64,000 nt of DNA from Pedobacter sp. BS3 (lineage in GTDB: Bacteria > Bacteroidota > Bacteroidia > Sphingobacteriales > Sphingobacteriaceae). Numbering within the stretch: position 1 is the stretch's first letter; the number at the start of each line of letters is the position of its first letter. Made by a program: the position numbers and the translations under genes. The notes under the pieces are model-generated. The model did not search any database. It saw only the letters and a list, made by a program, of their open reading frames with translations, and was not told the DNA's origin. The stretch is from contig NZ_VTRT01000009.1 in NCBI RefSeq assembly GCF_008274585.1, forward strand, positions 1 to 64,000, written 5' to 3'. Positions 36,800 through 45,480 of this stretch are shown piece after piece.

Positions 36800-36822
36800 T
36801 CGTACAATAGTTGAATTAATTT
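36793..36822 (+). repeat. Solitary CRISPR-repeat-like sequence outside the array
   Basis: Plus strand begins CTCTTAATCGTACAATAG and continues TTGAATTAATTT. It matches the crRNA-sense array repeat at 26 of 30 positions, with mismatches at 11, 26, 28 and 29. It overlaps the stop codon of the HTH gene. No second repeat is seen one spacer length away on either side. The 3' handle is degraded, so it is more likely a relic or a trapped copy than a functional unit. Confidence 0.8.
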
Positions 36823-36859
36823 AACCGGTCTGGGATAAATAAAATTCAATACCAGATCA

Positions 36860-37660
36860 TTAAAAGCCAAACATGATACCGAACGACATATTTCTGAGGC
36901 CGCTTTGCGCCGGGCTGTTTTCAAACATATCGTTAAAATAATATTTAGCAAACAAACCGGCTCCGCCATAACCCATACGGGCATAGGCTCCGTAACGGAA
37001 ACTGCTGAAATGGTAATCGTCTTTTACCTTTTGCTTGCCTTTTTCATCACTTATTTGCTTCACTTTCCCATTCAGCAGAAAGCCACCTTCCGGGCCAACC
37101 ACTAACCGGAATTTTTTACCCCGGTTATCGTCTTTGGTCCGGAACTCAAATCCCAGAGGCAAACGCAGATAGCTTGCCGAAAAACGGTTCTTACTGTAAT
37201 CAATAGCGTCTTCGCGATAACTCAAAACAGGCTGGTTAGGCAATATAGTGATGTTATTTTTCAGCCGTATCAGTGTCCAGTCGAACCCGGCGGCCAGGTA
37301 CACTTTAAAGCTGCTGTTAAACCGGTAACCAAATTGCAGCACATCAAAACCTACCGTGCTGGTTTTCCAGGGTTTGTAAGCCAGAAACTGGTTTTGCGGC
37401 GATAACGTAAAGCTGCCATTATCCACCAGCTTGGTAAAGCCCAGGTCAAAACGTGTAAACGTAATGGAATATATTACCCCCGGCGCCTTGCTATGTTTTG
37501 TAGAATCGCTTTTACCGAGCCCGATGCTGCTTTCGCTGTTGATCACAATCGAAACCTGCTTCTTCTTTTTAACGGTATCCTGCCGCAAAGTATCTTGCTG
37601 ACCAGCAAAGACTGTAGTGCCAGCCAAAACTACAAACGTTGTAAGTAAAAGATATTTCAT
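36860..37660 (-). CDS. Outer-membrane beta-barrel protein (PorT-like family)
   Basis: A 266-aa protein with a signal peptide (MKYLLLTTFVVLAGTTVFAG). A Lys-rich stretch and amphipathic beta-strands follow, ending in the aromatic C-terminus NMSFGIMFGF that is typical of outer-membrane barrels. It is the third gene downstream of an ECF sigma factor and a single-span membrane protein, so it may be part of that sigma regulon. Specific function unknown. Confidence 0.6.
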   Translation of the reverse strand: MKYLLLTTFVVLAGTTVFAGQQDTLRQDTVKKKKQVSIVINSESSIGLGKSDSTKHSKAPGVIYSITFTRFDLGFTKLVDNGSFTLSPQNQFLAYKPWKTSTVGFDVLQFGYRFNSSFKVYLAAGFDWTLIRLKNNITILPNQPVLSYREDAIDYSKNRFSASYLRLPLGFEFRTKDDNRGKKFRLVVGPEGGFLLNGKVKQISDEKGKQKVKDDYHFSSFRYGAYARMGYGGAGLFAKYYFNDMFENSPAQSGLRNMSFGIMFGF

Positions 37661-37752
37661 TGGTTTATTTTTTATTTCTAAACGGCTATTAATGAAGCTT
37701 TAAAAGATTTTTGATCCCGAATGGTCGGGATTTCGTTTCACTCAACTTTTAA

Positions 37753-38496
37753 TTATTTATTCCTGCTCCTGTATTTTACCAGACCCAAATTTATACCGGT
37801 TACTTCGGCACCTTCATCACTATCCTGGAATTGCAGCAGCTTTTCGGGCCGTTTGTCAACTTTGCTTACCACGAAATTGATAATATCGCCAACCGATTTT
37901 ATTCTGGGCCGGGTTTGCGATACGGAATCTGTGGATAACCCCTGCTCTAAGTTTACGGCCGCCAGCGCTTGTTTTTGCCGTAACGCGGCTACCGGTACTG
38001 TCACTTGTTCGACGTTAACGGCGGGTATGGTTTCCTTTATTTCAGCAAGCTTTTCTGAAGGTTGAACTGTTGCTGCCGAATCTGCGCCATTCAACACGAT
38101 TCCCTTATTACCCGATGTATTGCTATCCACGTTGTTTATTCTGCCCGGAATTTTTACGACCTTTTTTTCATGTGAAGTTGAAATATCCGGTTTCACAGCG
38201 GTGTATACGGGAATTTTCTCCTCCTGCTTTACAGGAGATACCGTTGCTTCCGGTTTTTTGACCTTACGAGCCTGTATAATTACCTGCGACTGCGGCCGGA
38301 ACCAGAACCAGGCAACGCTTATCACTACTATAATACTTGCCGCCATCCACAAAAAAGAATATCTCTTTTTCCGAACAGGCCTGCCATCCAGTTCATCAGC
38401 TATTTTTGCCCAGAGATTTACGGCCGGCTCAACTTCAAATCCTTCAAACTTTTGCCGAAAAAAGGTATCAAATTCCTTATCCTGTATAGTTGGCAT
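37753..38496 (-). CDS. Single-span membrane protein, putative anti-sigma factor
   Basis: A 247-aa protein. Residues 1-40 are a cytosolic segment with EFDTFFRQKFEGFEVEPAVNLWAKIADELDGR, of the kind found in Bacteroidota anti-sigma-like proteins. One membrane helix follows (FLWMAASIIVVISVAWFWF, about 46-65) and then a Lys/Val/Pro-rich periplasmic tail. It overlaps the end of the ECF sigma gene by 20 nt, the usual arrangement of a sigma/anti-sigma pair. I see no zinc-binding HxxxCxxC motif. Confidence 0.6.
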   Translation of the reverse strand: MPTIQDKEFDTFFRQKFEGFEVEPAVNLWAKIADELDGRPVRKKRYSFLWMAASIIVVISVAWFWFRPQSQVIIQARKVKKPEATVSPVKQEEKIPVYTAVKPDISTSHEKKVVKIPGRINNVDSNTSGNKGIVLNGADSAATVQPSEKLAEIKETIPAVNVEQVTVPVAALRQKQALAAVNLEQGLSTDSVSQTRPRIKSVGDIINFVVSKVDKRPEKLLQFQDSDEGAEVTGINLGLVKYRSRNK

Positions 38497-39046
38497 AATT
38501 ATTTCCCTCCATTTTTATGATCTTTTCCCTCAACATTGCCCTTGCACGAGATAATTGCGATTTAGACGCTCCTTCGGATATTCCCAGCCTTTCGGCTATT
38601 TCCTTATGCGAAAAGCCCTCCATCACATACATATTAAATACCAAACGATAACCTCCGGCCAGCTCCTGGATACATTTTAACAGATCTTTTACCTCAAGAC
38701 CATTCATATCAAATACATGCTGCGGCTCGTTATACACCTCATCAATAGGTATCACATTCAGCATGCGCTGATTTTTACGGTAAACCTCAATGGCAGTGTT
38801 CACCATAATCCGTCTTATCCAGCCTTCAAAAGAGCCATCGCCCTTAAAATCATCCAGCTTTTTGAATACTTTAACAAAACCCATTTGCAACATATCTTCC
38901 GCTTCGCTGCTGTCTTTGGCATACCGCATACATACGCCCAGCATTTTAGACGCCAGCTTTTTGTAGAGCAGTTCCTGGCTTTTCCGGTTACCCTGCCTGC
39001 ATCCTTCCAGCAAATCGTCAATCGTAAACGAATGTTCCAAATTCAT
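38477..39046 (-). CDS. ECF-type RNA polymerase sigma factor
   Basis: A 189-aa sigma-70 family protein from the ATG at 39046 (MNLEHSFTIDDLL); a longer frame to 39172 is not supported. Region 2 is LYKKLASKMLGVCMRYAKDSSEAEDMLQMGFVKVFKKLDDF with the GSFEGWIRRIMVNTAIEVYRK end. Region 4 is FNMYVMEGFSHKEIAERLGISEGASKSQLSRARAML. It directs RNA polymerase to a small regulon, probably including the downstream genes. Confidence 0.9.
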   Translation of the reverse strand: MNLEHSFTIDDLLEGCRQGNRKSQELLYKKLASKMLGVCMRYAKDSSEAEDMLQMGFVKVFKKLDDFKGDGSFEGWIRRIMVNTAIEVYRKNQRMLNVIPIDEVYNEPQHVFDMNGLEVKDLLKCIQELAGGYRLVFNMYVMEGFSHKEIAERLGISEGASKSQLSRARAMLREKIIKMEGNNYANYTG

Positions 39047-39098
39047 GTCCTGTTTGCTTATAGATGCCGGCCAATGCCAAATAGTTGCATGAAGGATG

Positions 39099-40232
39099 TT
39101 ATTTTTCTGATTTTTTCCCGAAAAGTTTAAAATCCTGCTTATAAACCAGGAAAAGCGAATGGTACAGCTCAAACTTTTTGGTTGGCAAATCCAGATCCAT
39201 TACCGGCTCTAACCTTACATCGATATAAAAATGTGGTATTAATTGTTGCTGAAAAGCATACCGGATAAATAACAGTTGCCGGTGTTTCCGGCTTTGCCCT
39301 TCCTCGTATATTTTTTGTGAGACTGACTGAAACAAGGGCATGCCTAACGGCGAGAAATAACCATTGGCATTCCAGTAGCTTCCGGTTAAAGAACCGTACC
39401 GGGTATCGATGCCCCCGTTCAGATATACGCCCTTGCCGGAGGGATATGGAAGCAAAGGGGTATTAGACAGCTCATTAAAATAAACAAAATAATTTTCGGT
39501 GCGTATCTTTTGCACAAAACCATTCGTTTTATATTCAAAACGAAATCCGGTAGCCGTGTTCAGTAAGGTCTGGATAGGTTTATCAAGCGTATCAATCTGT
39601 CCACCCTGGTGAAAAATAGTTAATTGCAGCGGTAACGATAGCCGGACGTTATCGTCGGCAAGAAGCCTGATATCAGAAGACACACCGGCTAGTATCTGCT
39701 CCTGCTGCGGCGATGGCTTATAGATCATCCGGCGCCAGTTAATAAAGGCATCTAAAAACAAGGAGGGTTTGTTGAACAGGAACTGCGTACCGTATTCTAC
39801 CGGGTTATTAATGCGGTTTTCTACATCAAATAATGGTTCTATAAAACGATGATGTACGTTTCCTTCAAGCACACCGTTAATAAAAGCAAAATTGTCTTTT
39901 TGATATTTGATGCTAAAGAGGGGATACGTTTTGTAGATACCCTCTCCGCCAAAATCTTTGCGCACATGGATGCCACCCATTATCGCTAACTGCGGATGAA
40001 CGTAATAAACCAATTGTGGTTCCAACTGAAGCCCGTACAAAGTATAACCATCCTGGAAATGATTATAAAATTCGTAATTACGCAGGTAATTAAAGTTATT
40101 AACGCTTAAATACAGACTGCCCGTGCGGACACTGTCGGGACGGATACGATATTCCAGGCTGTCGTTTGTAATTTGGGCGTATGCCGATATGCTGATTAGT
40201 GACAGGCACAAACCTTGTATCAATTTCTTCAT
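39099..40232 (-). CDS. Exported protein, probable outer-membrane beta-barrel, function unknown
   Basis: A 377-aa protein with a signal peptide (MKKLIQGLCLSLISISAYAQ). The body consists of alternating aromatic/polar strands (YLSVNNFNYLRNYEFYNHF, YSIKYQK-type segments), and it ends in an aromatic-rich strand. I do not recognise a named family. It stands between the ECF sigma gene and lepB on the same strand, but a terminator after lepB (40262-40290) separates it from the lepB operon. Confidence 0.5.
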   Translation of the reverse strand: MKKLIQGLCLSLISISAYAQITNDSLEYRIRPDSVRTGSLYLSVNNFNYLRNYEFYNHFQDGYTLYGLQLEPQLVYYVHPQLAIMGGIHVRKDFGGEGIYKTYPLFSIKYQKDNFAFINGVLEGNVHHRFIEPLFDVENRINNPVEYGTQFLFNKPSLFLDAFINWRRMIYKPSPQQEQILAGVSSDIRLLADDNVRLSLPLQLTIFHQGGQIDTLDKPIQTLLNTATGFRFEYKTNGFVQKIRTENYFVYFNELSNTPLLPYPSGKGVYLNGGIDTRYGSLTGSYWNANGYFSPLGMPLFQSVSQKIYEEGQSRKHRQLLFIRYAFQQQLIPHFYIDVRLEPVMDLDLPTKKFELYHSLFLVYKQDFKLFGKKSEK

Positions 40233-40261
40233 CGTGATGAATTTAAAAACAAATATGGCAT

Positions 40262-40290
40262 AAAAAAACCTCCGGGCATATCCGGAGGTT
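40262..40290 (-). terminator. Rho-independent terminator after lepB
   Basis: On the minus strand AACCTCCGG and CCGGAGGTT pair over 9 bp around a 6-nt loop and are followed by a run of T. It ends the parA-lepB operon. Confidence 0.85.
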
Positions 40291-40307
40291 CAAGTTATTT
40301 CATTCTC

Positions 40308-41414
40308 TTAATGTATTCCCATAAACAGGCGTTTCCAGCGTATTTTATTCAGGAACGAGCCGTTAGCATCCCAACTCATCCACACAAATAACGCTTTACC
40401 AACAATGTGGTCTTCGGGCACAAACCCCCAGAAGCGTGAATCGAGTGAGTTGTGGCGGTTATCGCCCATCATCCAGTAATAATCCATTTTAAAAGTATAT
40501 GAAGTAGCCGGCTTGCCGTTAATAACCAGGCTGTTGCTGTCCGGCTGGGCTACCTGATTGCCCTCGTAAACCTCAATGGCCCGTTTATAAAACGGAATGG
40601 TTGTGCTATCCAATGTTACTGTCCAGCCTTTTTTAGGGATAATAATGGGGCCATAGTTATCCTCATTCCATTTGTAACGCGGGTTATGCGGAAATACCTG
40701 CGGCTCGTAATCACCTGCCGGACGAATGACCGGCTGCACCGATCTTACGTTTGCCCATTTCCTGATCTCCTCGGCCTGGTCTCCCGTCATATAAAAGATA
40801 TAATCATCTGCTGTTGCACGCTGCACATCGATATCCATATCCTGCAATGTTTCAGGATTAAAATCGCTGCCGTCTGATTTTACATAATAGGATGTTTGTC
40901 CGAAATGCGGGGTTTCGGCCGGTTTGCCGTTAACATACACCTGGGTATTGATAATTTTCAGCGTATCGCCGGGGATACCCTGGCAGCGTTTGATATAATT
41001 TTCCCGCTTATCAACCGGCCGGCTTAGCGGTGGATCGGCTTCCATCGGGTAATTAAACACTACTACATCCTGCCGCTTTATTTTCTGTAATCCCGGCAAA
41101 CGGTGATATTTTAGCTCAATGCCATCCCAATAGGCTTTTGTGCCTATAATAGGCATGGTATGATGCGCAAACGGGAAGGCAATTGGAGTCATCGGTGTGC
41201 GGGCGCCATAGTTTAGCTTGCTGACAAACAAGAAATCGCCAACCAACAAGGATTTTTCCATCGAGCCGGTAGGGATGGTGTAGGCCTCAATGAACAATCC
41301 CCGGATCAGCGTAGCCGCAATAACCGCGAAAATAATGGCATCTACCCATTCACGGCTTTTACTTTTCTTTTTTTGCTGTTTTTCAGGATTCTTTTTCCAG
41401 AATTTCCAATTCAT
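40308..41414 (-). CDS. lepB: Signal peptidase I
   Basis: About 368 aa from the ATG at 41414 (MNWKFWKKNPEKQQ); the longer frame overlaps dapB and lacks support. A basic cytosolic tail precedes one membrane helix (VDAIIFAVIAATLIRGLFI). The catalytic Ser is in YTIPTGSMEKSL and the catalytic Lys in KRENYIKRCQGIPGDTL. The MGDNRHNSLDSRFWGFVPE box is conserved. It removes signal peptides on the outer face of the inner membrane. The long insert is usual in Bacteroidota. Its ATG is 4 nt after the dapB stop. Confidence 0.95.
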   Translation of the reverse strand: MNWKFWKKNPEKQQKKKSKSREWVDAIIFAVIAATLIRGLFIEAYTIPTGSMEKSLLVGDFLFVSKLNYGARTPMTPIAFPFAHHTMPIIGTKAYWDGIELKYHRLPGLQKIKRQDVVVFNYPMEADPPLSRPVDKRENYIKRCQGIPGDTLKIINTQVYVNGKPAETPHFGQTSYYVKSDGSDFNPETLQDMDIDVQRATADDYIFYMTGDQAEEIRKWANVRSVQPVIRPAGDYEPQVFPHNPRYKWNEDNYGPIIIPKKGWTVTLDSTTIPFYKRAIEVYEGNQVAQPDSNSLVINGKPATSYTFKMDYYWMMGDNRHNSLDSRFWGFVPEDHIVGKALFVWMSWDANGSFLNKIRWKRLFMGIH

Positions 41415-41418
41415 TATG

Positions 41419-42159
41419 TTATATGTTAAAATCAAACATGTCTTTAACCGAATAGAACCCGGTTTTGCCCTGCAGCCATTCGGCAGCCAGCACGGCTCCC
41501 AGAGCAAAGCCGGCACGGCTGTGTGCGGTGTGCTTAAATTCGATCTCGTCTACCTCAGAGCTGTATATTACCGTGTGCGTACCGGGCACATCTTCAATGC
41601 GGTGCGATTCAATAAGCAGTTGGCCGGGTTTGGTTACAATTTGCTCCTGCCCCACCACTTCATTAACCCATTCGTTTTTACGATCCAGGTTTTCTACAAT
41701 ACCTTCGGCAATGGTCATAGCTGTCCCGCTCGGTGCATCCAGCTTTTGGGTATGATGTATTTCTTCTACCTGCACCTCATACTGCGGGTAGCGGTTCATG
41801 ATTTTGGCCAATACCTTGTTCACAAAGAAAAACACATTAACGCCCACACTAAAGTTTGATGCATACAGCAGCGATTTGTTACCGGCCTCGCATTTATCTT
41901 TCACCGTTTGCAGGCTGCCATACCAGCCGGTTGTACCAATTACCAGGGGTACATCCGCATTAAAACAGGCATCGATATTCGCCAGCGCTGATGCCGGTGT
42001 ACTGAAATCAATAGCAACATCGGCTTTTTGCAGGTTCTCTGTAGTTAAATCGTGTAAATTGTGCTCGTCAATTTTAAGTGCAATGGCGTGACCCCTGTCT
42101 ATAGCAAACTGCTCAATAATACGGCCCATTTTACCATATCCTAATAAGGCAATATTCAT
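41419..42159 (-). CDS. dapB: 4-hydroxy-tetrahydrodipicolinate reductase
   Basis: A 246-aa enzyme of the lysine/diaminopimelate pathway. The NAD(P)-binding motif is ALLGYGKMGRIIE. IGTTGWYG and the substrate loop EEIHHTQKLDAPSGTA are conserved, with the catalytic His and Lys. The product supplies meso-diaminopimelate for peptidoglycan. It sits in an operon with parA-parB-DUF5683 and lepB. Confidence 0.95.
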   Translation of the reverse strand: MNIALLGYGKMGRIIEQFAIDRGHAIALKIDEHNLHDLTTENLQKADVAIDFSTPASALANIDACFNADVPLVIGTTGWYGSLQTVKDKCEAGNKSLLYASNFSVGVNVFFFVNKVLAKIMNRYPQYEVQVEEIHHTQKLDAPSGTAMTIAEGIVENLDRKNEWVNEVVGQEQIVTKPGQLLIESHRIEDVPGTHTVIYSSEVDEIEFKHTAHSRAGFALGAVLAAEWLQGKTGFYSVKDMFDFNI

Positions 42160-42219
42160 AAACTCATCATTTTATAATTGTGCGGAAGATGCATAATATT
42201 TTTGTTTTACCCAAACGCG

Positions 42220-42894
42220 TCAGAAAGATAACGTAAATTGCAACGACGGCACTGCCGCCTGGTAACTGTATAACGATGGCTGCATTTGTATGGTTGGCGA
42301 CACATTGAACGACAGATCACTGCCAATATCATACCTGAACATTTTGGCATCCACATACGCATCTATTACCTGTATGGTGTGCATAGCCAGCATTCCCAGT
42401 ATGCTCAGATCACGGTTCCGGCGATAAAAATCCTTGGCGCTTATTAGTCCCGTTGTGCTGTATATCGCATATTTTGAACCTTCAGGCGGTTGATCATCAT
42501 GCAAGTACCGGTATTGCACTTCTTTTAATATGCTATGATAATACCGCTGGTTAAATTCCAGTGCCAGACCGATAGAAACGTATCCCCCATACACAATGGG
42601 CAATTTCCACCAGCGTTTATTGGTGATCTGCCCCCAGCCGGGGATAATGGCAGAGCGTGTAGCCGCACGACGCGGCATTGCCTCAAGCGCCAAACGGGCA
42701 GAATCTTTAACTACCTCATTCTTTTTGGGTTGCGCCTGTACCGGCGATGCTTTGCGGAGCGTATCCGACTTTTTAGTTTTTGCATCGGGGTTAGCCATAG
42801 CACTGTCCACTTTTATAAAAGCAGTATCGGTTTGCGAAAATGCGTTTAACCCATAAAACAGGCTAACTAATGCTATCAGAACCCCAAAACGCAT
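42220..42894 (-). CDS. DUF5683 membrane protein
   Basis: A 224-aa protein with a signal peptide (VLIALVSLFYGLNAFSQ) and a Lys/Asp-rich linker. The DUF5683 core reads RSAIIPGWGQITNKRWWKLPIVYGGYVSIGLALEFNQRYYH, followed by RRNRDLSILGMLAMHTIQVIDAYVDAKMF. Its membrane topology is probably two to three spans. Widespread in Bacteroidota next to parB or dapB; function unknown. Its start overlaps the parB stop by 1 nt. Confidence 0.8.
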   Translation of the reverse strand: MRFGVLIALVSLFYGLNAFSQTDTAFIKVDSAMANPDAKTKKSDTLRKASPVQAQPKKNEVVKDSARLALEAMPRRAATRSAIIPGWGQITNKRWWKLPIVYGGYVSIGLALEFNQRYYHSILKEVQYRYLHDDQPPEGSKYAIYSTTGLISAKDFYRRNRDLSILGMLAMHTIQVIDAYVDAKMFRYDIGSDLSFNVSPTIQMQPSLYSYQAAVPSLQFTLSF

Positions 42895-43790
42895 TACCAG
42901 TCTAATAATTCAAGTATCCGGCTCAGATCATCTTCCGAAGTAAATGGAATCTCTATAGCTCCTTTGCCCTGTCCCTGCACTTTCAGTTTTACCCGCGAAG
43001 AAAATTTAGAGGCCAGATCATCTTGTATCTTTTGATATTGAAAAGAAAAACTACCGGTATTCTGAGCTTTTTTCTTTAAGGTCCGATTCTGCATATCGCG
43101 AACCAGCTCTTCGGCCTTACGGACGGATAATGATTTAGCAATGATCTCTTTGAGCACAAACAGCTGCTTGTCTACATCATCCAAACCTAAAATAGCCTTT
43201 GCATGGCCCATGGAGATAGTTTCATCGCGTATAGCAACCTGTATATCGGGTGGTAGTTTCAGCAACCGCAAAAAGTTGGTCACTGTCGACCGGTTCTTGC
43301 TTACCCGTTCGCCTAATTCTTCCTGCTTTAAGTTGCATTCTTCTATCATCCGCTGAAAGCTCAGAGCAACCTCTATGGGGTTCAGGTTTTCACGCTGGAT
43401 ATTTTCAATCAGCGCCATCTCCAGCATCTGCTGATCGTTAGCAGTACGGATATATGCCGGAATTTCGGTCAGCCCGGCCAGCTTTGATGCCCGTAGACGG
43501 CGTTCGCCGGAGATAAGCTGATAGCTCGACCCGGCTTTACGTACGGTGATAGGTTGTATCAGCCCCTGTAGTTTTATGGACTCTGAAAGCTCCTGTAAAG
43601 CCTGCTCATCAAATTCTGTACGCGGCTGGAACGGATTAACTTCTACCTGGCTTATCTTTATATGACTAATATTTCCCGGCGATACTGCTCCTGCAACGGG
43701 TGTTTCCGGATGGGTGCTCTGAATAGACTCAGAATCGTTCAATAACGCACTTAAGCCCTTGCCTAAACCTGTTTTCTTTTGGTACGTCAT
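42894..43790 (-). CDS. parB: Chromosome partitioning protein ParB
   Basis: A 298-aa ParB. The N-terminal CTPase/nuclease-like domain has NPFQPRTEFDEQALQELSESIKLQGLIQPITVR and the GERRLRASKLAG box. ENIQRENLNPIEVALSFQRM leads to the central HTH (EELGERVSKNRSTVTNFLRLLKLP). The C-terminal dimerisation segment is short. It loads on parS and spreads as a clamp to organise the origin region. It starts 6 nt after the parA stop. Confidence 0.95.
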   Translation of the reverse strand: MTYQKKTGLGKGLSALLNDSESIQSTHPETPVAGAVSPGNISHIKISQVEVNPFQPRTEFDEQALQELSESIKLQGLIQPITVRKAGSSYQLISGERRLRASKLAGLTEIPAYIRTANDQQMLEMALIENIQRENLNPIEVALSFQRMIEECNLKQEELGERVSKNRSTVTNFLRLLKLPPDIQVAIRDETISMGHAKAILGLDDVDKQLFVLKEIIAKSLSVRKAEELVRDMQNRTLKKKAQNTGSFSFQYQKIQDDLASKFSSRVKLKVQGQGKGAIEIPFTSEDDLSRILELLDW

Positions 43791-43796
43791 TTACTG

Positions 43797-44603
43797 TTAT
43801 GCGGTTTCCTGTTTAACTTCAACACCTGCTTCTTTAGAAAGGCCGTTTTTGCGAATGATCTCACGGGCCAGGTTCAGGTAATTAATGGCTCCCTTGCAGC
43901 TGGCATCGTGCATAATAACCGACACACCGAAACTTGGCGCCTCGCTTAAACGTGTATTACGCTGAATGATGGTATCAAATACCAGCTCCTGAAAATGTGT
44001 TTTCACCTCCTCAACTACCTGGTTTGAAAGCCGCAGACGTACATCATACATGGTTAATAAAATGCCTTCTATCTCCAGACTGGTGTTGAGCCTGTTCTGA
44101 ACAATTTTTATGGTATTAAGCAGCTTGCCTAAACCTTCCAGCGCAAAATATTCGCATTGTACCGGTATGATCACTGAATTTGCCGCTGTAAGCGAGTTAA
44201 TGGTAATTAATCCCAGCGACGGTGAGCAATCTATAATAATGAAATCATAATCGTCACGTACGCTGTCCAGCACCGCCTTCATTTTGTATTCACGGTCGGG
44301 CAGGTTGATCATTTCTATTTCAGCGCCAACCAGGTCTATATGCGCCGGCAACAGATCCAGAAATGGTGTATCTGTTTTCTGGATAGCTTCTCTGGGGTCT
44401 ACCTCATTAATAATACATTCATAAATACTGGCTTTGATGGTTCTGGGATCAAACCCGATACCTGATGTTGAATTGGCCTGCGGATCGGCATCTACCAGTA
44501 AGGTTCTGTACTCTAAAACCGCCAGACTGGCTGCCAGGTTTATGGATGAGGTGGTTTTACCTACGCCTCCTTTTTGATTAGCTAACGCGATGATTTTACT
44601 CAT
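43797..44603 (-). CDS. parA: Chromosome partitioning ATPase ParA (Soj)
   Basis: A 268-aa ParA/MinD-type ATPase. The deviant Walker A box is NQKGGVGKTTSSINLAA with the signature Lys. DADPQANSTSGIG is the A' box, and IIDCSPSLG is Walker B. It drives ParB-parS segregation on the nucleoid. First gene of the operon that continues through parB, DUF5683, dapB and lepB. Confidence 0.96.
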   Translation of the reverse strand: MSKIIALANQKGGVGKTTSSINLAASLAVLEYRTLLVDADPQANSTSGIGFDPRTIKASIYECIINEVDPREAIQKTDTPFLDLLPAHIDLVGAEIEMINLPDREYKMKAVLDSVRDDYDFIIIDCSPSLGLITINSLTAANSVIIPVQCEYFALEGLGKLLNTIKIVQNRLNTSLEIEGILLTMYDVRLRLSNQVVEEVKTHFQELVFDTIIQRNTRLSEAPSFGVSVIMHDASCKGAINYLNLAREIIRKNGLSKEAGVEVKQETA

Positions 44604-44782
44604 TTAACTATTGAATATAATTACAATATAATGATGAGAGCGGCCCTTTTGATAGCAGCAATTAATGATTAAAACACTAATTTTACCGCATTTTACGGGT
44701 GTCTCAACAACCCGCTAAGATACGAACTTTAACTTATTTAACTCCGGGTGTTCACGCTCGTTTTACACATATTATCCACAAC

Positions 44783-45304
44783 ATGACCACTATTGTTGCA
44801 GCTACAAACCGTACAGGAAGTTATACGCTTAAACTGGCTATTTATTATCAGAAAAAATTAAAAGAGCAGGGCGTTGATGCCGGTATATTGAATCTGCTGG
44901 AACTTCCCGACAACTTATTACATACGGATCTATACGGAAAACGCAGCGCCGAATTTATGCCTATACAGAATGTGGTAACGGCTACAGAGAAATTCCTGTT
45001 CGTTGTGCCTGAATACAACGGAAGCTTTCCCGGCGTATTAAAAGTATTTATTGATGCCTGCCAGTTTCCGGACAGCTTTTATGGCAAAAAAGCGGCTTTA
45101 CTGGGCTTATCATCCGGCAAATACGGAAACATCCGCGGCATTGAGCACTTTACCGGTATTTGCCATTACATTAACCTGCACGTGATGCCGCTTCGACTGC
45201 ATATTCCGCACATTAATAAGGAATTTGACGAGAACGGCGATCTGTTCAAGGAAGATACCGTGAAGTTTACCAACCAGCAGATAGAACGTTTTATAGCGTT
45301 TTAG
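44783..45304 (+). CDS. NAD(P)H-dependent FMN reductase family protein
   Basis: About 173 aa from the ATG at 44783 (MTTIVAATNRTGSYTLKLA), which begins the FMN-binding fold correctly; an in-frame extension to 44699 is not family-like. The phosphate-binding loop is TNRTGSYT, and VVPEYNGSFPGVLKVFIDA is the conserved flavin-contact segment. It belongs to the flavodoxin-like NADPH-dependent FMN reductases (chromate/azo-reductase type). Single gene, divergent from parA. Confidence 0.85.
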   Translation: MTTIVAATNRTGSYTLKLAIYYQKKLKEQGVDAGILNLLELPDNLLHTDLYGKRSAEFMPIQNVVTATEKFLFVVPEYNGSFPGVLKVFIDACQFPDSFYGKKAALLGLSSGKYGNIRGIEHFTGICHYINLHVMPLRLHIPHINKEFDENGDLFKEDTVKFTNQQIERFIAF

Positions 45305-45311
45305 GGGTATG

Positions 45312-45416
45312 AGATGTTAGATGTTAGATGTTAGATGTTAGATGTTAGATGTTAGATGTTAGATGTTAGATGTTAGATGTTAGATGTTAGATTTGAGATA
45401 TTAGACTTTAGGCTCA
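45312..45416. repeat. Heptamer tandem repeat, AG-phased
   Basis: Eleven perfect copies of AGATGTT are followed in register by AGATTTG, AGATATT, AGACTTT and AGGCTCA. All 15 heptamers begin with AG. The same AG-phased words occur between atpA and atpG. The run directly follows the FMN reductase stop. The 45305-45726 gap holds this repeat and the hairpin cluster, and no gene. Confidence 0.95.
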
Positions 45417-45480
45417 AAACTGGATATCCGAATTTACTGATCTTAATTTCACGTGAGTTCGGGTTAAGGCGCAGGCTCGT

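Noticed and set aside
38477-39172. N-terminally extended ECF sigma protein
   Set aside because: The first 42 residues (MSCTIRFSWFISRILNFSG...) are unlike sigma factors; the ATG at 39046 gives the normal start.
40308-41516. N-terminally extended LepB
   Set aside because: The extra 34 residues lie inside dapB; the ATG at 41414 follows the dapB stop by 4 nt and starts a typical basic tail.
45447-45456. parS-like TTTCACGTGA about 0.8 kb upstream of the parA start
   Set aside because: Only 10 of 16 positions fit the usual parS and one half-site is lost; no second site is nearby.
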